Assembly (NCBI GenBank): GCA_003695765.1 | Contig: RFHQ01000096.1 | Coordinates: 1 to 61,126 of the forward strand | DNA: 61,126 bases | Direction of reading: 5' to 3' | Source: Gammaproteobacteria bacterium | GTDB taxonomy: Bacteria > Pseudomonadota > Gammaproteobacteria > Steroidobacterales > GCA-2729495 | Program-made: the position numbers and the translations under genes | The notes under the pieces: model-generated | Database searches by the model: none | What the model was told of the DNA's origin: nothing | Seen by the model: only the letters and a program-made list of their open reading frames with translations | Part shown: piece by piece, positions 1 through 10,939 of the stretch | How the letters are laid out: each line of letters opens with the position of its first letter | Position numbering within the stretch: position 1 is the stretch's first letter

Positions 1-675
1 GTGCGCCCCGGAGAGAAAGTGCTGAACATCTCCGGCACCGAATTTCGCCGTCGGTTGCAGGAAGGCCTGGATATCCCCGAGTGGTTCTCCTATCCAAAGG
101 TCGTCGAGGAACTGCGCCGGGCCTATCCGCCGCGGCATCGGCAGGGCTTCACCGTGTTCTTCACCGGGCTGTCGGGTTCGGGCAAGTCGACGATCGCGAA
201 CGCCTTGCTGGTCAAGCTGCTGGAGAACGGCGGCCGCCGGATCACACTGCTGGACGGCGACATCGTCCGCAAGAACCTGTCCAGCGAACTGGGCTTCTCG
301 CGGGAGCACCGCGACCTGAACATCCTGCGGATCGGTTTCGTCGCCGCCGAGATCACGAAGAACGGCGGGGTGGCGATCTGTGCGCCGATCGCCCCGTATG
401 CCGCGACGCGGCGGCAGGTGCGCGAGATGATCGAGCCGGTCGGCGGCTTCCTCGAGGTGCACGTGGCGACGCCGCTGGAGATCTGCGAGCAACGCGACCG
501 CAAGGGTCTGTACGCGAAGGCGCGGGCCGGGATCATCAAGGAATTCACCGGCATTTCCGACCCCTACGAGGAGCCGCAGAACCCGGAGTTGCGCATCGAT
601 ACCGTCGGCCTGTCGCCGGAACTGGCGGCTCACCGCATCCTGGTGAAGCTGGAAAGTATGGGGTTCATCCGCTAG
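1..675 (+). CDS. cysC: Bifunctional ATP sulfurylase / APS kinase (sat-cysC fusion), C-terminal part
   Basis: Sulfate activation. The visible part is an adenylylsulfate kinase that phosphorylates APS to PAPS in the cytoplasm. The first ~40 residues (ISGTEFRRRL, then IPEWFSYPKVVEELR) are the typical end of an ATP sulfurylase domain, so the gene starts upstream of the window and encodes a Sat-CysC fusion; the GTG at base 1 is internal. The kinase P-loop GLSGSGKST is at fragment residues 56-64, followed by LLDGDIVR (~83-90), the REHRDLNILR region, and the lid and C-terminus of the family. A siroheme sulfite/nitrite reductase lies at the far end of the window. Identity of the kinase domain is certain; the fusion is inferred from the N-terminal fragment. 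Confidence 0.93.
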   Translation: MRPGEKVLNISGTEFRRRLQEGLDIPEWFSYPKVVEELRRAYPPRHRQGFTVFFTGLSGSGKSTIANALLVKLLENGGRRITLLDGDIVRKNLSSELGFSREHRDLNILRIGFVAAEITKNGGVAICAPIAPYAATRRQVREMIEPVGGFLEVHVATPLEICEQRDRKGLYAKARAGIIKEFTGISDPYEEPQNPELRIDTVGLSPELAAHRILVKLESMGFIR

Positions 676-747
676 TCTGAATCGACGCCCGCGTTCCCTG
701 CCGGAGCCGGGCGGCTGCCACCACGAGGAGGCGCGAGCGCCCTGGTC

Positions 748-2085
748 ATGCCGGGCAAACTCTACGTCAAGACATTCGGTTGCCAGATGAACGAGTACGA
801 CAGCAGCAAGATGCTGGACGTGCTCGGCGCCAGCCATGGGCTGGAACGGACCGACGATCCCGAACTGGCCGACGTCCTGCTGCTGAACACCTGCTCGGTG
901 CGCGAAAAGGCGCAGGAGAAGGTGTTCTCGCTGCTGGGGCGCTTCCGGCAGCTGAAAGAGCGCCGGCCCGGGGTCGTGATCGGCGTGGGCGGCTGCGTGG
1001 CCAGTCAGGAAGGCGAAGCGATCATTCGCCGGGCACCCTGCGTCGACATCGTCTTCGGCCCGCAGACCCTGCACCGGCTGCCGATCATGCTCGAGCGCGT
1101 GCGCCGGCACGGGCGCGCGGTGATCGATGTCAGCTTCCCCGAAATCGAGAAGTTCGACAGCCTGCCGCCGCCACGAGCCGAGGGGCCGGTGGCCTTCGTG
1201 TCGATCATGGAGGGCTGCAGCAAGTACTGCAGCTTCTGCGTCGTGCCCTACACGCGTGGCGAAGAGATCAGTCGGCCGCTCGACGACGTGGTGGCGGAGA
1301 TCATCCGACTCGCCGAGCAGGGCGTCCGCGAGATCAATCTGCTCGGGCAGAACGTCAACGCCTATCGTGGGGCGACGCATGACGGCGGTGTCGCCGATCT
1401 GGCAGCCCTGTTGCGCTACGCGGCCGCAGTGCCGCAGATCGAGCGGTTGCGCTTCACGACCTCGCACCCGCAGGAATTCGGTGACCGTCTCGTGCAGGCC
1501 TATGCCGACATCGACAAGCTGGCGAGCTATCTGCACCTGCCGGTGCAGAGCGGTTCCGACCGCATCCTGGCGGCGATGAAGCGTGGCTATACGGCCGCCC
1601 AGTACCTGGAGCGGATCGAGGCGCTGCGCGAGGCGCGGCCCGGCATCAGCATCGCGACCGATCTCATCGTTGGCTTCCCGGGCGAGACCGACGCGGACTT
1701 CCAGGCGACATTGGACCTGGTGAAGACCGTCGGTTTCGATCAGTCCTTCAGTTTCGTCTACAGCCCGCGCCCCGGCACGCCGGCCGCGGCCCTGCCGGAC
1801 CCGGTGCCGCGCGAAGAGAAACTCGCGCGCCTGGCCACGCTGCAGGCCCAGTTGAATGCGCAGGCGGCGGCCATCAGCACGGCCATGGTCGGCAGCGTGC
1901 AGCGGGTTCTGGTCGAGCGGCCGTCGCGCAAGGATCCGGCGCAGCTGAGCGGCCGGACGGAAAACAATCGCTGGGTGAATTTCCCCGGCGAGGACGGGCT
2001 GCTCGGCGAATTCGTCGACGTGGAGATCACCGAGGCCCTGCCGAACTCGCTGCGCGGGCGGCCGGTCGCGGCCAGAGCGGCTTGA
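748..2085 (+). CDS. miaB: tRNA-2-methylthio-N6-dimethylallyladenosine synthase MiaB
   Basis: Radical-SAM methylthiotransferase that adds the 2-methylthio group to i6A37 of tRNAs reading UNN codons. 445 residues, full length. The N-terminal UPF0004 domain carries the auxiliary-cluster cysteines C12, C49 and C83. The radical-SAM motif CSKYCSFC gives C157, C161 and C164, and a TRAM domain occupies about the last 65 residues. The ATG start gives the conserved N-terminus [12 protein letters not shown]. The stop overlaps the TTG start of the PhoH gene by four bases. It heads the classic miaB-ybeZ-ybeY-ybeX-lnt cluster. Confidence 0.97.
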   Translation: MPGKLYVKTFGCQMNEYDSSKMLDVLGASHGLERTDDPELADVLLLNTCSVREKAQEKVFSLLGRFRQLKERRPGVVIGVGGCVASQEGEAIIRRAPCVDIVFGPQTLHRLPIMLERVRRHGRAVIDVSFPEIEKFDSLPPPRAEGPVAFVSIMEGCSKYCSFCVVPYTRGEEISRPLDDVVAEIIRLAEQGVREINLLGQNVNAYRGATHDGGVADLAALLRYAAAVPQIERLRFTTSHPQEFGDRLVQAYADIDKLASYLHLPVQSGSDRILAAMKRGYTAAQYLERIEALREARPGISIATDLIVGFPGETDADFQATLDLVKTVGFDQSFSFVYSPRPGTPAAALPDPVPREEKLARLATLQAQLNAQAAAISTAMVGSVQRVLVERPSRKDPAQLSGRTENNRWVNFPGEDGLLGEFVDVEITEALPNSLRGRPVAARAA

Positions 2086-3080
2086 ACGCCATCAGCGAAA
2101 CCCGTGAACTGGTTCTCGAGCCGGCGGACAATGACGCGCTGGCCAATCTCTGCGGGCAGTTCGACGAGCACCTGCGCCAGATCGAGAAACGCCTCGGGAT
2201 CCGGATCAGCAACCGCGGCAACCGCTTCCGCCTTATCGGCCCCCCCGGGCAGGCGCGCGCGGGCATGCGCGTGCTGGAGGAGCTGTATGCGCTGGCCGCG
2301 CGCCAGGCGCTCAGCCCGCAGCGGGTGCACCTCTGCCTGCAGGAGTCGGCGGTGAGCGATGCGGGCAGCGGCGAGCGGCCCGATGCGGAGATGGTGCTGC
2401 GCACCCGGCGCCTGCAGATCCGGCCGCGCGGCGCGAACCAGCGCCGTTACCTGGCCGGGATCCGCGGGCACGACCTCAGTTTCGGCATCGGCCCGGCCGG
2501 CACCGGCAAGACCTACCTGGCCGTCGCCAGCGCCGTCGAGGCCCTGGAGCAGGATCAGGTGCGGCGCATCGTGCTGGTGCGGCCGGCCGTCGAGGCCGGC
2601 GAGCGGCTCGGTTTTCTGCCCGGCGACATGTCGCAGAAAGTCGATCCCTACCTGCGGCCGATGTACGACGCGCTGTACGAGATGCTCGGCTTCGACCGCG
2701 TCGCGCGACTGGTCGACCGCAACATCATCGAGGTGGCCCCGCTGGCCTTCATGCGCGGCCGCTCGCTGAACGAGAGCTTCATCATCCTCGACGAAGCGCA
2801 GAACACCACGGTGGAGCAGATGAAGATGTTCCTGACCCGCATGGGATTCGGCTCGCGGGCCGTGGTGACCGGCGACATCACGCAGATCGACCTGCCGCGC
2901 CAGGCGACGTCCGGCCTGCGCCACGTCATGGGGGTGCTGCAGAACGTCGATGGCGTGTGTTTCACCTACTTCACGCCGCGCGACGTGGTCCGCCACGCGC
3001 TGGTGCAACGGATCGTCGAGGCCTACGAGTCCCACGAGCGTGAGTCCGGTGGCCGGCCGCAGGAGCCGGGCGGGCGATGA
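2082..3080 (+). CDS. ybeZ: PhoH-like ATPase (YbeZ)
   Basis: PhoH-family P-loop ATPase, a putative RNA helicase partner of YbeY in ribosome and RNA quality control. 332 residues. Walker A GPAGTGKT is at 137-144 and Walker B IILDEAQ at 234-240, followed by the family segment [14 protein letters not shown]. The only start matching the expected length is a TTG whose last base pairs with the miaB TGA (TTGA), implying translational coupling. The 3' end overlaps the ybeY ATG (ATGA). The molecular role of PhoH proteins is not settled; the family call is firm. Confidence 0.95.
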   Translation: MNAISETRELVLEPADNDALANLCGQFDEHLRQIEKRLGIRISNRGNRFRLIGPPGQARAGMRVLEELYALAARQALSPQRVHLCLQESAVSDAGSGERPDAEMVLRTRRLQIRPRGANQRRYLAGIRGHDLSFGIGPAGTGKTYLAVASAVEALEQDQVRRIVLVRPAVEAGERLGFLPGDMSQKVDPYLRPMYDALYEMLGFDRVARLVDRNIIEVAPLAFMRGRSLNESFIILDEAQNTTVEQMKMFLTRMGFGSRAVVTGDITQIDLPRQATSGLRHVMGVLQNVDGVCFTYFTPRDVVRHALVQRIVEAYESHERESGGRPQEPGGR

Positions 3081-3583
3081 ACGTGGCCGCCGGCAAGGAC
3101 TGTTCCGCAGCCGTCGTGACCGTGGTCGCCGAGACCGGCCGCCGCCTGCCGGAAGGCGCGGATCCCGATGCCTGGCTGGCCGCGACGCTGGCCGAGGTCG
3201 GCGCAGAGCCGGCAGCGCTCGGGTTGCGGCTCGCCAGCCGCGAGGAGAGCCGTCGCCTGAATCGTGACTACCGCGGTCAGGACCGGCCGACCAATGTGCT
3301 GGCCTTCCCGGCGCCGGCGCTGCCGGGCCTGCCGCGCGAAGCCCCTGGGGCGCTCGGGGATCTGATCGTCTGCATGCCGGTGCTCGAGGCCGAGGCCCGC
3401 GAGCAGGGCAAACCGGTGCTCGCACATTGTGCCCATCTGTTCGTCCACGGGCTGCTGCATCTGCTCGGACAGAGGCACGAGCGCCCGGCCGAGGCCGAGG
3501 CGATGGAACAGCTGGAGAGTCGCATCCTGCGGCGGCTCGGCTTTCCGGATCCCTGGGCGAGCGAGCGGAGCGTCCGCCGATGA
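3077..3583 (+). CDS. ybeY: Endoribonuclease YbeY (rRNA maturation factor)
   Basis: Single-strand-specific metallo-endoribonuclease for 16S rRNA 3' maturation and late ribosome quality control. 168 residues. The zinc motif HGLLHLLGQRH gives H124, H128 and H134; upstream are the family blocks LNRDYRGQDRPTNVLAF (~61-77) and GDLIVC (~94-99). The residue before the third His is R where the family usually has D (GYDH), a small variation. ATGA overlaps join it to phoH upstream and corC downstream. Confidence 0.96.
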   Translation: MNVAAGKDCSAAVVTVVAETGRRLPEGADPDAWLAATLAEVGAEPAALGLRLASREESRRLNRDYRGQDRPTNVLAFPAPALPGLPREAPGALGDLIVCMPVLEAEAREQGKPVLAHCAHLFVHGLLHLLGQRHERPAEAEAMEQLESRILRRLGFPDPWASERSVRR

Positions 3584-4437
3584 CCGAGCGCGATCGCAAC
3601 GCTGCGCGCGGCCGCTCGCGCTGGTACGACCGGATCCGCGAGGCGCTGCTGGGTGAGCCGGCCAGTCGCGAGGATCTGCTCGCCCTGCTGAGCGACAGCC
3701 GCTGGCAGGACGTGCTCGATCCGGACGAGCTGATGATGCTCAGAAACGTCCTCGAGGTGGCCGAGACCCAGGCCCGCGACGTCATGGTGCCCCGTTCGCA
3801 GATGGTCGTGCTCGATGTCGACGAGCCCTTCGAGCAGCTGCTGCGCACGATCATCGACAGCGGCCATTCCCGCTTCCCGGTCATGGGCGAAGATCCGGAC
3901 GAGGTCGTCGGCATCCTGCTGGCGAAAGACCTGTTGCGTTACTTCGCCGAAACGCCCGGCAGCAGTTTCGATATCCGTGAACGCCTGCGGCCCGTGGTCT
4001 TCGTGCCGGAGAGCAAGCGGCTGAACACGCTGCTGAAGGAAATTCGCGCCAGCCGCAATCACATGGCGATCGTTGTCGACGAGTACGGCGGCGTGGCCGG
4101 ACTGCTGACCATCGAGGACATCCTCGAGGAAATCGTCGGCGACATCGGCGACGAGCACGATCCGAGCGAAATCGATCCGATCCAGCCGATCTCGGAGAAC
4201 CGTTACGAGGTCCGGGCACTGACGCGTATCGAGGATTTCAACGATTATTTCGGCGCTGCGCTGGATGACGACGAATACGACACGGTCGGCGGTCTCGTGA
4301 TCCACGAACTCGGCCACCTGCCGCGGCGCGGGGAAACGGTGGAACTCGGCGGCTTTCGATTCCGGGTCCTGCAGGCCGACCGGCGGCGGGTGCACGTGGT
4401 CGAGGTCAACCGCCTCGCGGCGCCCGCCACGGACTGA
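3580..4437 (+). CDS. corC: CBS / CorC_HlyC domain protein (CorC, YbeX)
   Basis: Soluble CBS-domain protein of the CorC/YbeX family, linked to Mg2+/Co2+ homeostasis and, through its cluster, ribosome metabolism. 285 residues: a short N-terminal helical segment, two CBS domains (around RDVMVPRSQMVVL at ~67-79, and the region ending VVDEYGGVAGLLTIEDILEEI), and a C-terminal CorC_HlyC transporter-associated domain rich in acidic residues (DDDEYDTVGG). No membrane segments. The ATG overlaps the ybeY stop (ATGA); lnt follows, as in many Gammaproteobacteria. Confidence 0.94.
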   Translation: MTERDRNAARGRSRWYDRIREALLGEPASREDLLALLSDSRWQDVLDPDELMMLRNVLEVAETQARDVMVPRSQMVVLDVDEPFEQLLRTIIDSGHSRFPVMGEDPDEVVGILLAKDLLRYFAETPGSSFDIRERLRPVVFVPESKRLNTLLKEIRASRNHMAIVVDEYGGVAGLLTIEDILEEIVGDIGDEHDPSEIDPIQPISENRYEVRALTRIEDFNDYFGAALDDDEYDTVGGLVIHELGHLPRRGETVELGGFRFRVLQADRRRVHVVEVNRLAAPATD

Positions 4438-4467
4438 GCAGCGGCCGGCTTGCGGCGGGCGACGCCA

Positions 4468-5949
4468 ATGACCGATCGTGGCGCCTGGCTGGCGGCCTTG
4501 GCGGGGGCGCTGCTGCCGCTGGCTTTCGCGCCGTTCTCCCGCTACTGGCTCGCGCCGCTGCTGCTCGCCGTGTTGTTCGCCGCCTGGGACCGGGTGACGC
4601 CGCGGCGCGCCGCCTCGCGCGGGGCCGCGTTCGGTTTCGCGGCCTTTCTGGCCGGGACCTGGTGGCTCTACATCAGCATCCACGGCTTCGGCGGCTCGCC
4701 GCGCTGGCTGGCGGTCCTGCTGATGCTGGGGCTGAATCTGCTGATGGCCGCTTACGTCGCCGCCTGCGGTTGGCTGGCCGCTCGGATCCGGGCCCGCTGG
4801 TCATGGCTAAGCTGGTGCCTGGCCTGGCCGGCGGCCTGGACGCTGCTCGAATGGCTGCGCGGCTGGCTGTTCAGCGGCTTCCCATGGCTGTCCCTCGGTT
4901 ACGGGCAGATCGACGGGCCGCTGGCGGCCTGGGCGCCGCTCGGCGGCGTCTACCTGGTCTCGCTGCTCACGGCCATCGTCGCCGGACTGCTTCTGCTCCT
5001 GTGGCGGGGCAGCGCCCGCGCGCGCCTGGGCGCGCTCGCGGCCGGCTTGCTGCTGGTTCTCGCCACCGGACTGCTGCAGCAGCGGCACTGGACCGTGCCG
5101 GCCGGCGAGCGCGTTCGCGTCAGCCTCGTGCAGGGCGCGGTTTCCCAGGATCGCAAGTGGCTGCCCGGCCAGCGCCTGCCCACGCTGCGCCTGTACCATG
5201 ATCTGAGTTTTCCCGGACCGCCGCGGCGGATCCTGCTGTGGCCGGAAGTGGCGATTCCGGCACTGGCCGACGAGGTCGGCGATTATCTGCAGGCGCTGCA
5301 CGCCGAAGCGCGTGCTGCGGACAGCACCCTGCTGCTCGGCATCCTGACGCGCGGGTCCGGCGACGACGGCTTCTACAACGCCCTGATCGCGCTCGGCGCC
5401 GACACCGGCGAGTATCACAAGCGTCACCTCGTGCCCTTCGGCGAATTCTTCCCGGTCCCCGGCTTCGTGCGCGAGTGGCTGCGCCTGATGAGCCTGCCCT
5501 ACCGCGACATGACGGCCGGCGCCCGCGAACAGCCGCCGCTGCAAGCACTGGGGATCCGACTGGCGCCGAGCATCTGTTACGAAGACGCGTTCGGCGCCGA
5601 GCAACTCGACTTCCTGCCGGCTGCGGCCCTGCTGGTCAATGTCAGCAACGATGCCTGGTTCGGCGACTCGATCGCGCCGGCGCAGCACCTGCAGATGGCC
5701 CGCATGCGGGCGCTGGAGGCCGGCCGGCCGATGCTGCGTGCGACCAACACCGGCATCACGGCCATCATCGGTGCCGACGGCCGGCTGCAGGACCGCTTGC
5801 CGCAGTTTCGTCCCGGCGTGCTGCACGGGCAGGTACAGCCGCGGCGCGGTGCGACGCCCTATGTCAGGGCCGGCGACCTGCCGGTCCTGGGCCTGTCGTT
5901 GCTGCTGGTCTTCGCCGGCCTCGGCAGCCGGCGCGCGGCCGGGGACTGA
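4468..5949 (+). CDS. lnt: Apolipoprotein N-acyltransferase Lnt
   Basis: Inner-membrane enzyme that N-acylates the diacylglyceryl-cysteine of lipoproteins, the last maturation step before Lol sorting. 493 residues from the ATG at 4468; an upstream TTG at 4450 would add six residues (RRATP) with no family support. The N-terminal half is a bundle of hydrophobic helices (first ~185 residues), followed by a periplasmic nitrilase domain. The triad is in place: E260 (LLWPEVAIP), K318 ([14 protein letters not shown]) and C370 (SICYEDAFG). One C-terminal membrane helix follows. lptE, whose product is a lipoprotein client, is two genes downstream. Confidence 0.97.
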   Translation: MTDRGAWLAALAGALLPLAFAPFSRYWLAPLLLAVLFAAWDRVTPRRAASRGAAFGFAAFLAGTWWLYISIHGFGGSPRWLAVLLMLGLNLLMAAYVAACGWLAARIRARWSWLSWCLAWPAAWTLLEWLRGWLFSGFPWLSLGYGQIDGPLAAWAPLGGVYLVSLLTAIVAGLLLLLWRGSARARLGALAAGLLLVLATGLLQQRHWTVPAGERVRVSLVQGAVSQDRKWLPGQRLPTLRLYHDLSFPGPPRRILLWPEVAIPALADEVGDYLQALHAEARAADSTLLLGILTRGSGDDGFYNALIALGADTGEYHKRHLVPFGEFFPVPGFVREWLRLMSLPYRDMTAGAREQPPLQALGIRLAPSICYEDAFGAEQLDFLPAAALLVNVSNDAWFGDSIAPAQHLQMARMRALEAGRPMLRATNTGITAIIGADGRLQDRLPQFRPGVLHGQVQPRRGATPYVRAGDLPVLGLSLLLVFAGLGSRRAAGD

Positions 5950-6005
5950 GCCGGGCGCCAGCCTGTTGTATGCTTGCGGCCCGTTTCGGCTGCTGCCATG
6001 ACACC

Positions 6006-8456
6006 GTGAACGAACGTCCCTACGAGCCCGACCGGATCGAAGCGGAGGCCCAGGCCTACTGGGAGGAAGCCGGCAGTTTCCGCGCCGTCGAAGATCCGGC
6101 GCGGGAGAAGTTCTACTGCCTCAGCATGTTCCCCTATCCCAGCGGGCGGCTGCACATGGGGCATGTACGCAACTACACGATCGGGGACGTGATCAGCCGC
6201 TACCAGCGCATGCTCGGCAAGAACGTGCTGCAGCCGATGGGCTGGGACGCCTTCGGCCTGCCGGCCGAGGGGGCGGCGATCAAGCACGGCATGCCGCCGG
6301 CCAAGTGGACGCGCGAGAACATCGCCTATATGCGCGGGCAGCTCAAGCGTCTCGGATTCGCGTACGACTGGCAGCGCGAGCTGGCAACCTGCGATCCCGG
6401 TTATTACCGCTGGGAACAGTGGCTGTTCACGCGCTTGCTGCGGGAGGGCCTCGCCTACAAGAGCAAGGCGGTGGTGAATTGGGACCCGGTCGATGAGACG
6501 GTGCTCGCCAATGAACAGGTGATCGACGGGCGCGGCTGGCGTTCCGGCGCGCCGGTCGAACGCCGCGAGATTCCGCAGTGGTTCCTGCGGATCACCGACT
6601 ATGCCGAAGAGCTGCTGGCCGAACTCGACGGTCTGGACTGGCCCGAGCCGGTCAAGATCATGCAGCGGAACTGGATCGGCCGCTCCGAGGGCGTGGAAAT
6701 TGAATTCGAGATCACCGGGCAGGATCAGCGCCTGACGGTGTTCACGACCCGCCCCGATACGCTGCTCGGCGTCAGCTACATGGCCGTGGCCGCCGAGCAT
6801 CCGCTGGCCGTGGCGGCGGCCAGCGAAAACCCGGAACTCGCGGCATTCCTGCGCGAATGCCAGCAAAGCGCCGTGTCCGAGGCCGCGATGGAAACCATGG
6901 AGAAACGCGGCATGCCGCTCGGGGTCGACGCGCTGCACCCGATCACCGGCGAGCCGGTGCCGGTCTGGGTCGCCAATTTCGTGCTGATCAGCTACGGCAC
7001 CGGGGCGGTGATGGCCGTGCCGGGACACGACCAGCGCGATTGGGAATTTGCCCGCGCCTATGGCTTGCCGATTCGCCAGGTGATTGCGCCGGCGGATCCC
7101 GGCACTCCCTGCGATCTGTCACGGGCGGCCTTCGTCGACGCCGGCGTGCTCATCAACTCCGGGCGCTACGATGGCCTCAGCTCCGCCGAGGCCTTCGATG
7201 CGATCGCCCGGGACCTCGAAGCGGCCGGCAAGGGGCGCCGCCGGGTCAATTACCGGCTGCGCGACTGGCTGGTCTCCCGGCAGCGCTACTGGGGCGCGCC
7301 GATCCCCGTGATCAATACGCGGGACGGGCGCGCCGTGCCGGTGCCGGACGAAGATCTGCCGGTGGTCCTGCCGGAGGACGTGGAGATCAGCGGCAGCGGT
7401 TCGCCGCTCAAGAAGCTGCCGGCGTTTCTCGAGACGCGCGACCCGGAAACCGGCGAGCCGGCGACCCGCGAAACCGATACCTTCGATACCTTCATGGAAT
7501 CGTCCTGGTACTACGCGCGCTTCTGCAGCCCGGATGCCGAATCCATGCTCGATGAGCGGGCGGACTACTGGTTGCCCGTCGACCTCTACATCGGCGGGAT
7601 CGAGCACGCGATCCTGCACCTGCTTTACGCCCGTTTCTTCCACAAGCTGATGCGCGATCACGGCCTGGTGCAGGGAAACGAACCGTTCAGCAAGCTGCTG
7701 ACCCAGGGCATGGTGCTGAAGGATGGCGCCAAAATGTCCAAGTCCAAGGGCAATACCGTGGACCCGCAGGAGCTGATCGACCGCTACGGCGCCGACACCG
7801 TCCGGCTGTTCACGATGTTCGCGGCGCCGCCCGAGCAGGCCCTGGAATGGTCCGACGAGGGCGTGCAGGGCGCCTATCGCTTCCTGCGCCGCCTGTGGCG
7901 GATCGCGCAGGCGCACGTCGCCGCCGGCGCTGCGCCGGCTTTGGCGGCGGCGGACCTGAGCACGGCGCAACGCGCCCTGCGGCGCAAGACGCACGAGACG
8001 ATACGCAAGGTCAGCGATGACATCGGCCGGCGCTACACCTTCAACACCGCAATCGCCGCGGTGATGGAACTGCTGAACGAGGTCGCGCGTTTCCCGGCCG
8101 GCGATGGCCAGGACCGGGCCGTTGTGCAGGAGGCGCTGGAGGCGGCCGTGCTGCTGTTGGCACCGATCGTGCCGCATATCTGTCACCGCCTCTGGCGGGA
8201 TCTCGGCCACGAGCAGGCGGTCATCGACGAGGCCTGGCCGACTGTGGACGCAGCGGCCCTGGCCGCGGATACGCGGCAGATCGTCGTCCAGGTCAACGGC
8301 AAGCTGCGCGCCCGGCTGGAACTGCCGGCTGACATCGACGAAGATGCGCTCCGCGAAGCGGCCCTCGCGGACGAGAATGTGCAGCGCTTCGTCGCCGGCA
8401 AGCCGGTGCGCAAGGTCGTCGTCGTGCCGGGAAAGCTGGTCAATGTGGTCGTCTGA
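6006..8456 (+). CDS. leuS: Leucyl-tRNA synthetase
   Basis: Class I aminoacyl-tRNA synthetase charging tRNA-Leu. 816 residues, somewhat shorter than the E. coli enzyme. HIGH-type HMGH is at residues 50-53; the CP1 editing domain includes [14 protein letters not shown] is at 576-580; the anticodon-binding and C-terminal domains follow. I chose the GTG at 6006 because it gives the usual N-terminus ([20 protein letters not shown]). The ATG at 5970 would add 12 unlikely residues and sits in a possible -10 element (TTGTATGCT). The 3' end overlaps lptE by 14 bases. Confidence 0.97.
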   Translation: MNERPYEPDRIEAEAQAYWEEAGSFRAVEDPAREKFYCLSMFPYPSGRLHMGHVRNYTIGDVISRYQRMLGKNVLQPMGWDAFGLPAEGAAIKHGMPPAKWTRENIAYMRGQLKRLGFAYDWQRELATCDPGYYRWEQWLFTRLLREGLAYKSKAVVNWDPVDETVLANEQVIDGRGWRSGAPVERREIPQWFLRITDYAEELLAELDGLDWPEPVKIMQRNWIGRSEGVEIEFEITGQDQRLTVFTTRPDTLLGVSYMAVAAEHPLAVAAASENPELAAFLRECQQSAVSEAAMETMEKRGMPLGVDALHPITGEPVPVWVANFVLISYGTGAVMAVPGHDQRDWEFARAYGLPIRQVIAPADPGTPCDLSRAAFVDAGVLINSGRYDGLSSAEAFDAIARDLEAAGKGRRRVNYRLRDWLVSRQRYWGAPIPVINTRDGRAVPVPDEDLPVVLPEDVEISGSGSPLKKLPAFLETRDPETGEPATRETDTFDTFMESSWYYARFCSPDAESMLDERADYWLPVDLYIGGIEHAILHLLYARFFHKLMRDHGLVQGNEPFSKLLTQGMVLKDGAKMSKSKGNTVDPQELIDRYGADTVRLFTMFAAPPEQALEWSDEGVQGAYRFLRRLWRIAQAHVAAGAAPALAAADLSTAQRALRRKTHETIRKVSDDIGRRYTFNTAIAAVMELLNEVARFPAGDGQDRAVVQEALEAAVLLLAPIVPHICHRLWRDLGHEQAVIDEAWPTVDAAALAADTRQIVVQVNGKLRARLELPADIDEDALREAALADENVQRFVAGKPVRKVVVVPGKLVNVVV

Positions 8457-8940
8457 GCGCCCGGCGGCCTTGCTGCTCGCCGTGTTCGCGGCGCTGCCGG
8501 GCGGCTGTGGCTTCCAGGCGCGCAGCAGCATTGCGCTGCCGGCCTCGGTGCAGCGCGTGCAGCTCGATGCCCAGGACCGCTACACCGAGTTCTACAAGGA
8601 GTTGACGCAGACCCTCAGGCGTCGCGGTCTGCAGCTGGTGCCCGCCGCCGACAGCGCCGATCTCGTCATACGGATCGAGCGGGACGAGTCGCAGGAGGAA
8701 ATCGTGTCGGTGTCGGCGCAGAACCAGCCGCGTGAGATGAACATCTTCTATGTCGTGACCTACTCGGCGCAACTCGGCGGCGCGCCGCCGCTGGAGTCAC
8801 AGAGTATCGTCGCGCGCCGCAACTACAACTACGACGAGACCCAGGTGCTCGGCAAGGCCCTGGAGGCGCGATCACTGCGCGAGGCACTGGCGAAGGATCT
8901 GGTCGGCCGGGTCATGCGCCGCCTCAGCACGCTGGACTGA
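8443..8940 (+). CDS. lptE: LPS-assembly lipoprotein LptE
   Basis: Outer-membrane lipoprotein that plugs the LptD beta-barrel and helps insert LPS in the outer leaflet. 165 residues. A signal peptide runs to a lipobox-like ALPGGC, then GFQ, the usual start of mature LptE (GCGFQ). The body shows the alternating pattern of the family, with a C-terminal helix [17 protein letters not shown]. It overlaps leuS by 14 bases, so the two are probably coupled. Normally holA follows directly; here hisI and the cysS group intervene. The lipobox has P at -3, a mild deviation. Confidence 0.9.
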   Translation: MWSSERPAALLLAVFAALPGGCGFQARSSIALPASVQRVQLDAQDRYTEFYKELTQTLRRRGLQLVPAADSADLVIRIERDESQEEIVSVSAQNQPREMNIFYVVTYSAQLGGAPPLESQSIVARRNYNYDETQVLGKALEARSLREALAKDLVGRVMRRLSTLD

Positions 8941-8949
8941 AGCCGCCGG

Positions 8950-9432
8950 CTAAAGGCGCGTCGGATTGTCCGCGCCCGGGTAGACCTGTTCCGGGTCGAA
9001 GACCTTCTCCGTTTCCGTGAAATCCAGTTGCAATGGTCCGGTCGCGGCTGCCCCGGTCGGTATGCGGCGGTAGAAGCAGGAACGGTAACCGACGTGGCAG
9101 CTGGCGCCGTTGCCGGCCACATCCACGCGCAGCCACACGCAGTCCTGGTCGTCGTCGATCAGCAGCTCGCGAACCTTCTGCACCAGCCCGCTGGTCGCGC
9201 CCTTGTGCCAGAGCTGCTGCCGGCTGCGGCTGTAGTAATGCGCCTCGCCGGTCTCGATCGTGCGGGCCAGCGCCTCGGCATTCATGTAGCCGTGCATCAG
9301 GAGTTCGCCGCTGGCGTAGTCCGTGGTCACGGCAGGGATCAGGCCGTGCTCGTCGAATTTGGGGGCGAGTTCGCGGCCCTCCTCCACCTGTGCCACGGTC
9401 CTGCGTTCGGCGAACAGCTTCGCGGGATCCAC
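8950..9432 (-). CDS. hisI: Phosphoribosyl-AMP cyclohydrolase HisI
   Basis: Opens the adenine ring of phosphoribosyl-AMP in histidine biosynthesis. 160 residues, HisI domain only, with no HisE domain. Zinc cysteines lie in [15 protein letters not shown] and the following [10 protein letters not shown]; the family motif [12 protein letters not shown] precedes them. The start is a GTG preceded by a good Shine-Dalgarno (AGGAG, 7 bases). It stands alone, away from other his genes, convergent with lptE and divergent from cysS. Length beyond ~130 residues comes from a C-terminal tail (FDPEQVYPG). Confidence 0.94.
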   Translation of the reverse strand: MDPAKLFAERRTVAQVEEGRELAPKFDEHGLIPAVTTDYASGELLMHGYMNAEALARTIETGEAHYYSRSRQQLWHKGATSGLVQKVRELLIDDDQDCVWLRVDVAGNGASCHVGYRSCFYRRIPTGAAATGPLQLDFTETEKVFDPEQVYPGADNPTRL

Positions 9433-9498
9433 TCCGTTCTCCTGTCAGTGCCGCCCCGGCCGCCGCCGGCCGGGACTGTGGGTCATGGTCTTCGTGCT

Positions 9499-9507
9499 TG
9501 CTATTAT
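9499..9507 (+). promoter_or_regulatory. Extended -10 promoter element before cysS
   Basis: TGcTATTAT is a near-consensus extended -10 in the hisI/cysS divergent gap. No convincing -35 is visible at 17 bases, as expected for extended -10 promoters. The predicted start is near 9514, giving a ~25-base leader to cysS. Confidence 0.5.
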
Positions 9508-9539
9508 AGCGGGCTTGCCCCGCCCACGGCCCCGCCCGC

Positions 9540-10922
9540 ATGAGCATCCAGCTGTACAACACGCTGTCCCGCCGCAAGGAGCCCTTCGAACCAGTCAGCG
9601 AGGGGCGGGTGACGATGTACGTCTGCGGGCCGACGGTCTACAGCTATCCGCACATCGGCAATGCCCGGCCGGCGGTCGTATTCGACGTACTGGCCCGCCT
9701 GCTGCGTTCCCGCTACCGCCTGGTCTATGCCCGCAACATCACCGATATCGACGACAAGATCAACGCCGCGGCACGCGAAGAAGGCGTCGAGATCGGCGTG
9801 ATCGCGGCGCGTTACACGGCCGCCTATCACGCCGACATGCAGGCGCTCGGGGTCTTGCCGCCGGACGTCGAACCGCGCGCGACCGAGCACCTGCGCGGAA
9901 TCATCGAGATGATCCAGGCCTTGCTCACGGCCGGCTGCGCCTACGAGGCCGAAGGCCATGTGCTGTTCCGGGTCGCTGCCTTCGCCGATTACGGTTGCCT
10001 GTCCCACCGCGACCGGCGCGAACTGCTGGCCGGCGCCCGCGTCGAGGTGGCGCCCTACAAGGAGAGTCCCGGCGATTTCGTGCTCTGGAAACCGTCGCCG
10101 CCGGAACTGCCTGGCTGGGACAGTCCCTGGGGCCGCGGCCGCCCGGGCTGGCACATCGAGTGCTCGGTCATGGCCGAGCGGCACCTCGGGACGACGATCG
10201 ACATTCACGGCGGTGGCAACGACCTGATCTTTCCGCACCACGAGAACGAGATAGCGCAGAGCACCTGTGCCCACGGCGGGCAACTCTTCTGCCGTTACTG
10301 GGTGCACAATGGTTTCGTCAATGTCGACCATACGAAGATGTCGAAGTCGCTGGGCAACATCGTCCTCGTGCGCGAACTGCTCGAGCAGGCGCCCGGCGAG
10401 GCCGTGCGCCTGGCGCTGCTCGGTGCCCACTACCGGCAACCACTGGACTGGACGGACGAGGTGCTGCAGGAGGCGCGGCGCAAGCTGGACCGCCTGTATG
10501 GAACCCTGCGCGACGCGCCCGGCTGGGAAAGCGCCTGGCAGAACGTCGCGCCGGACCCGGCGTTCATCGCCGCACTCGAGGACGACCTGAACACGCCGCG
10601 GGCGCTGGCGGCGCTGTTCGAACTGGCCCGCGACGTGCATCGTCGGGACGCGGCGGAAGAGCGCGCAGCGCTGGCGGCCAGGCTACGCGCGAGTGCCGAG
10701 TTCCTGGGCCTGCTGGCCGCAGATCCAGCCGACTGGTTCACGGCCGGTGCCACCGCGAGCCTGCCGGCCGAGGAAATCGAGCAGCGCCTCGCGCAGCGGG
10801 CTCAGGCGCGGGCGCAGAAGGACTTTGCGACGGCGGACCGGATCCGCGACGAGCTGGCGGCAGCGGGCATCCTGATCGAGGACGTGCCGGGCGGTACGCG
10901 CTGGCGCCGGGCCGCGGACTGA
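9540..10922 (+). CDS. cysS: Cysteinyl-tRNA synthetase
   Basis: Charges tRNA-Cys in the cytoplasm. 460 residues. The HIGH-type motif is in [11 protein letters not shown] (~35-45); zinc ligands are the Cys of YVCGPTVY, the Cys of HIECSVM and the His/Glu of [13 protein letters not shown]-type TKMSKSLGN follows, then the DALR domain and a C-terminal region with [15 protein letters not shown]. The ATG follows an extended -10 promoter. It heads a cluster with sufE, yidD and a Trm112-like gene. Confidence 0.97.
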   Translation: MSIQLYNTLSRRKEPFEPVSEGRVTMYVCGPTVYSYPHIGNARPAVVFDVLARLLRSRYRLVYARNITDIDDKINAAAREEGVEIGVIAARYTAAYHADMQALGVLPPDVEPRATEHLRGIIEMIQALLTAGCAYEAEGHVLFRVAAFADYGCLSHRDRRELLAGARVEVAPYKESPGDFVLWKPSPPELPGWDSPWGRGRPGWHIECSVMAERHLGTTIDIHGGGNDLIFPHHENEIAQSTCAHGGQLFCRYWVHNGFVNVDHTKMSKSLGNIVLVRELLEQAPGEAVRLALLGAHYRQPLDWTDEVLQEARRKLDRLYGTLRDAPGWESAWQNVAPDPAFIAALEDDLNTPRALAALFELARDVHRRDAAEERAALAARLRASAEFLGLLAADPADWFTAGATASLPAEEIEQRLAQRAQARAQKDFATADRIRDELAAAGILIEDVPGGTRWRRAAD

Positions 10923-10939
10923 GCCGAGGGCGAGCCCCG

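Noticed and set aside
1758-3914. 718-codon minus-strand frame over miaB-phoH-ybeY
   Set aside because: Shadow of three well-supported plus-strand genes; no domains.
5965-5974. TTGTATGCT as a leuS promoter
   Set aside because: No -35 and only partial -10 match; leuS may simply be read through from lnt, so not listed.
5238-6005. 256-codon N-terminal extension of leuS through lnt
   Set aside because: It reads lnt in another frame; leuS family similarity begins only at 6006.
9323-10939. Long frame before sufE running through cysS
   Set aside because: Composition is arginine/proline/glycine-rich and cysS is certain in another frame; sufE starts at 10940.
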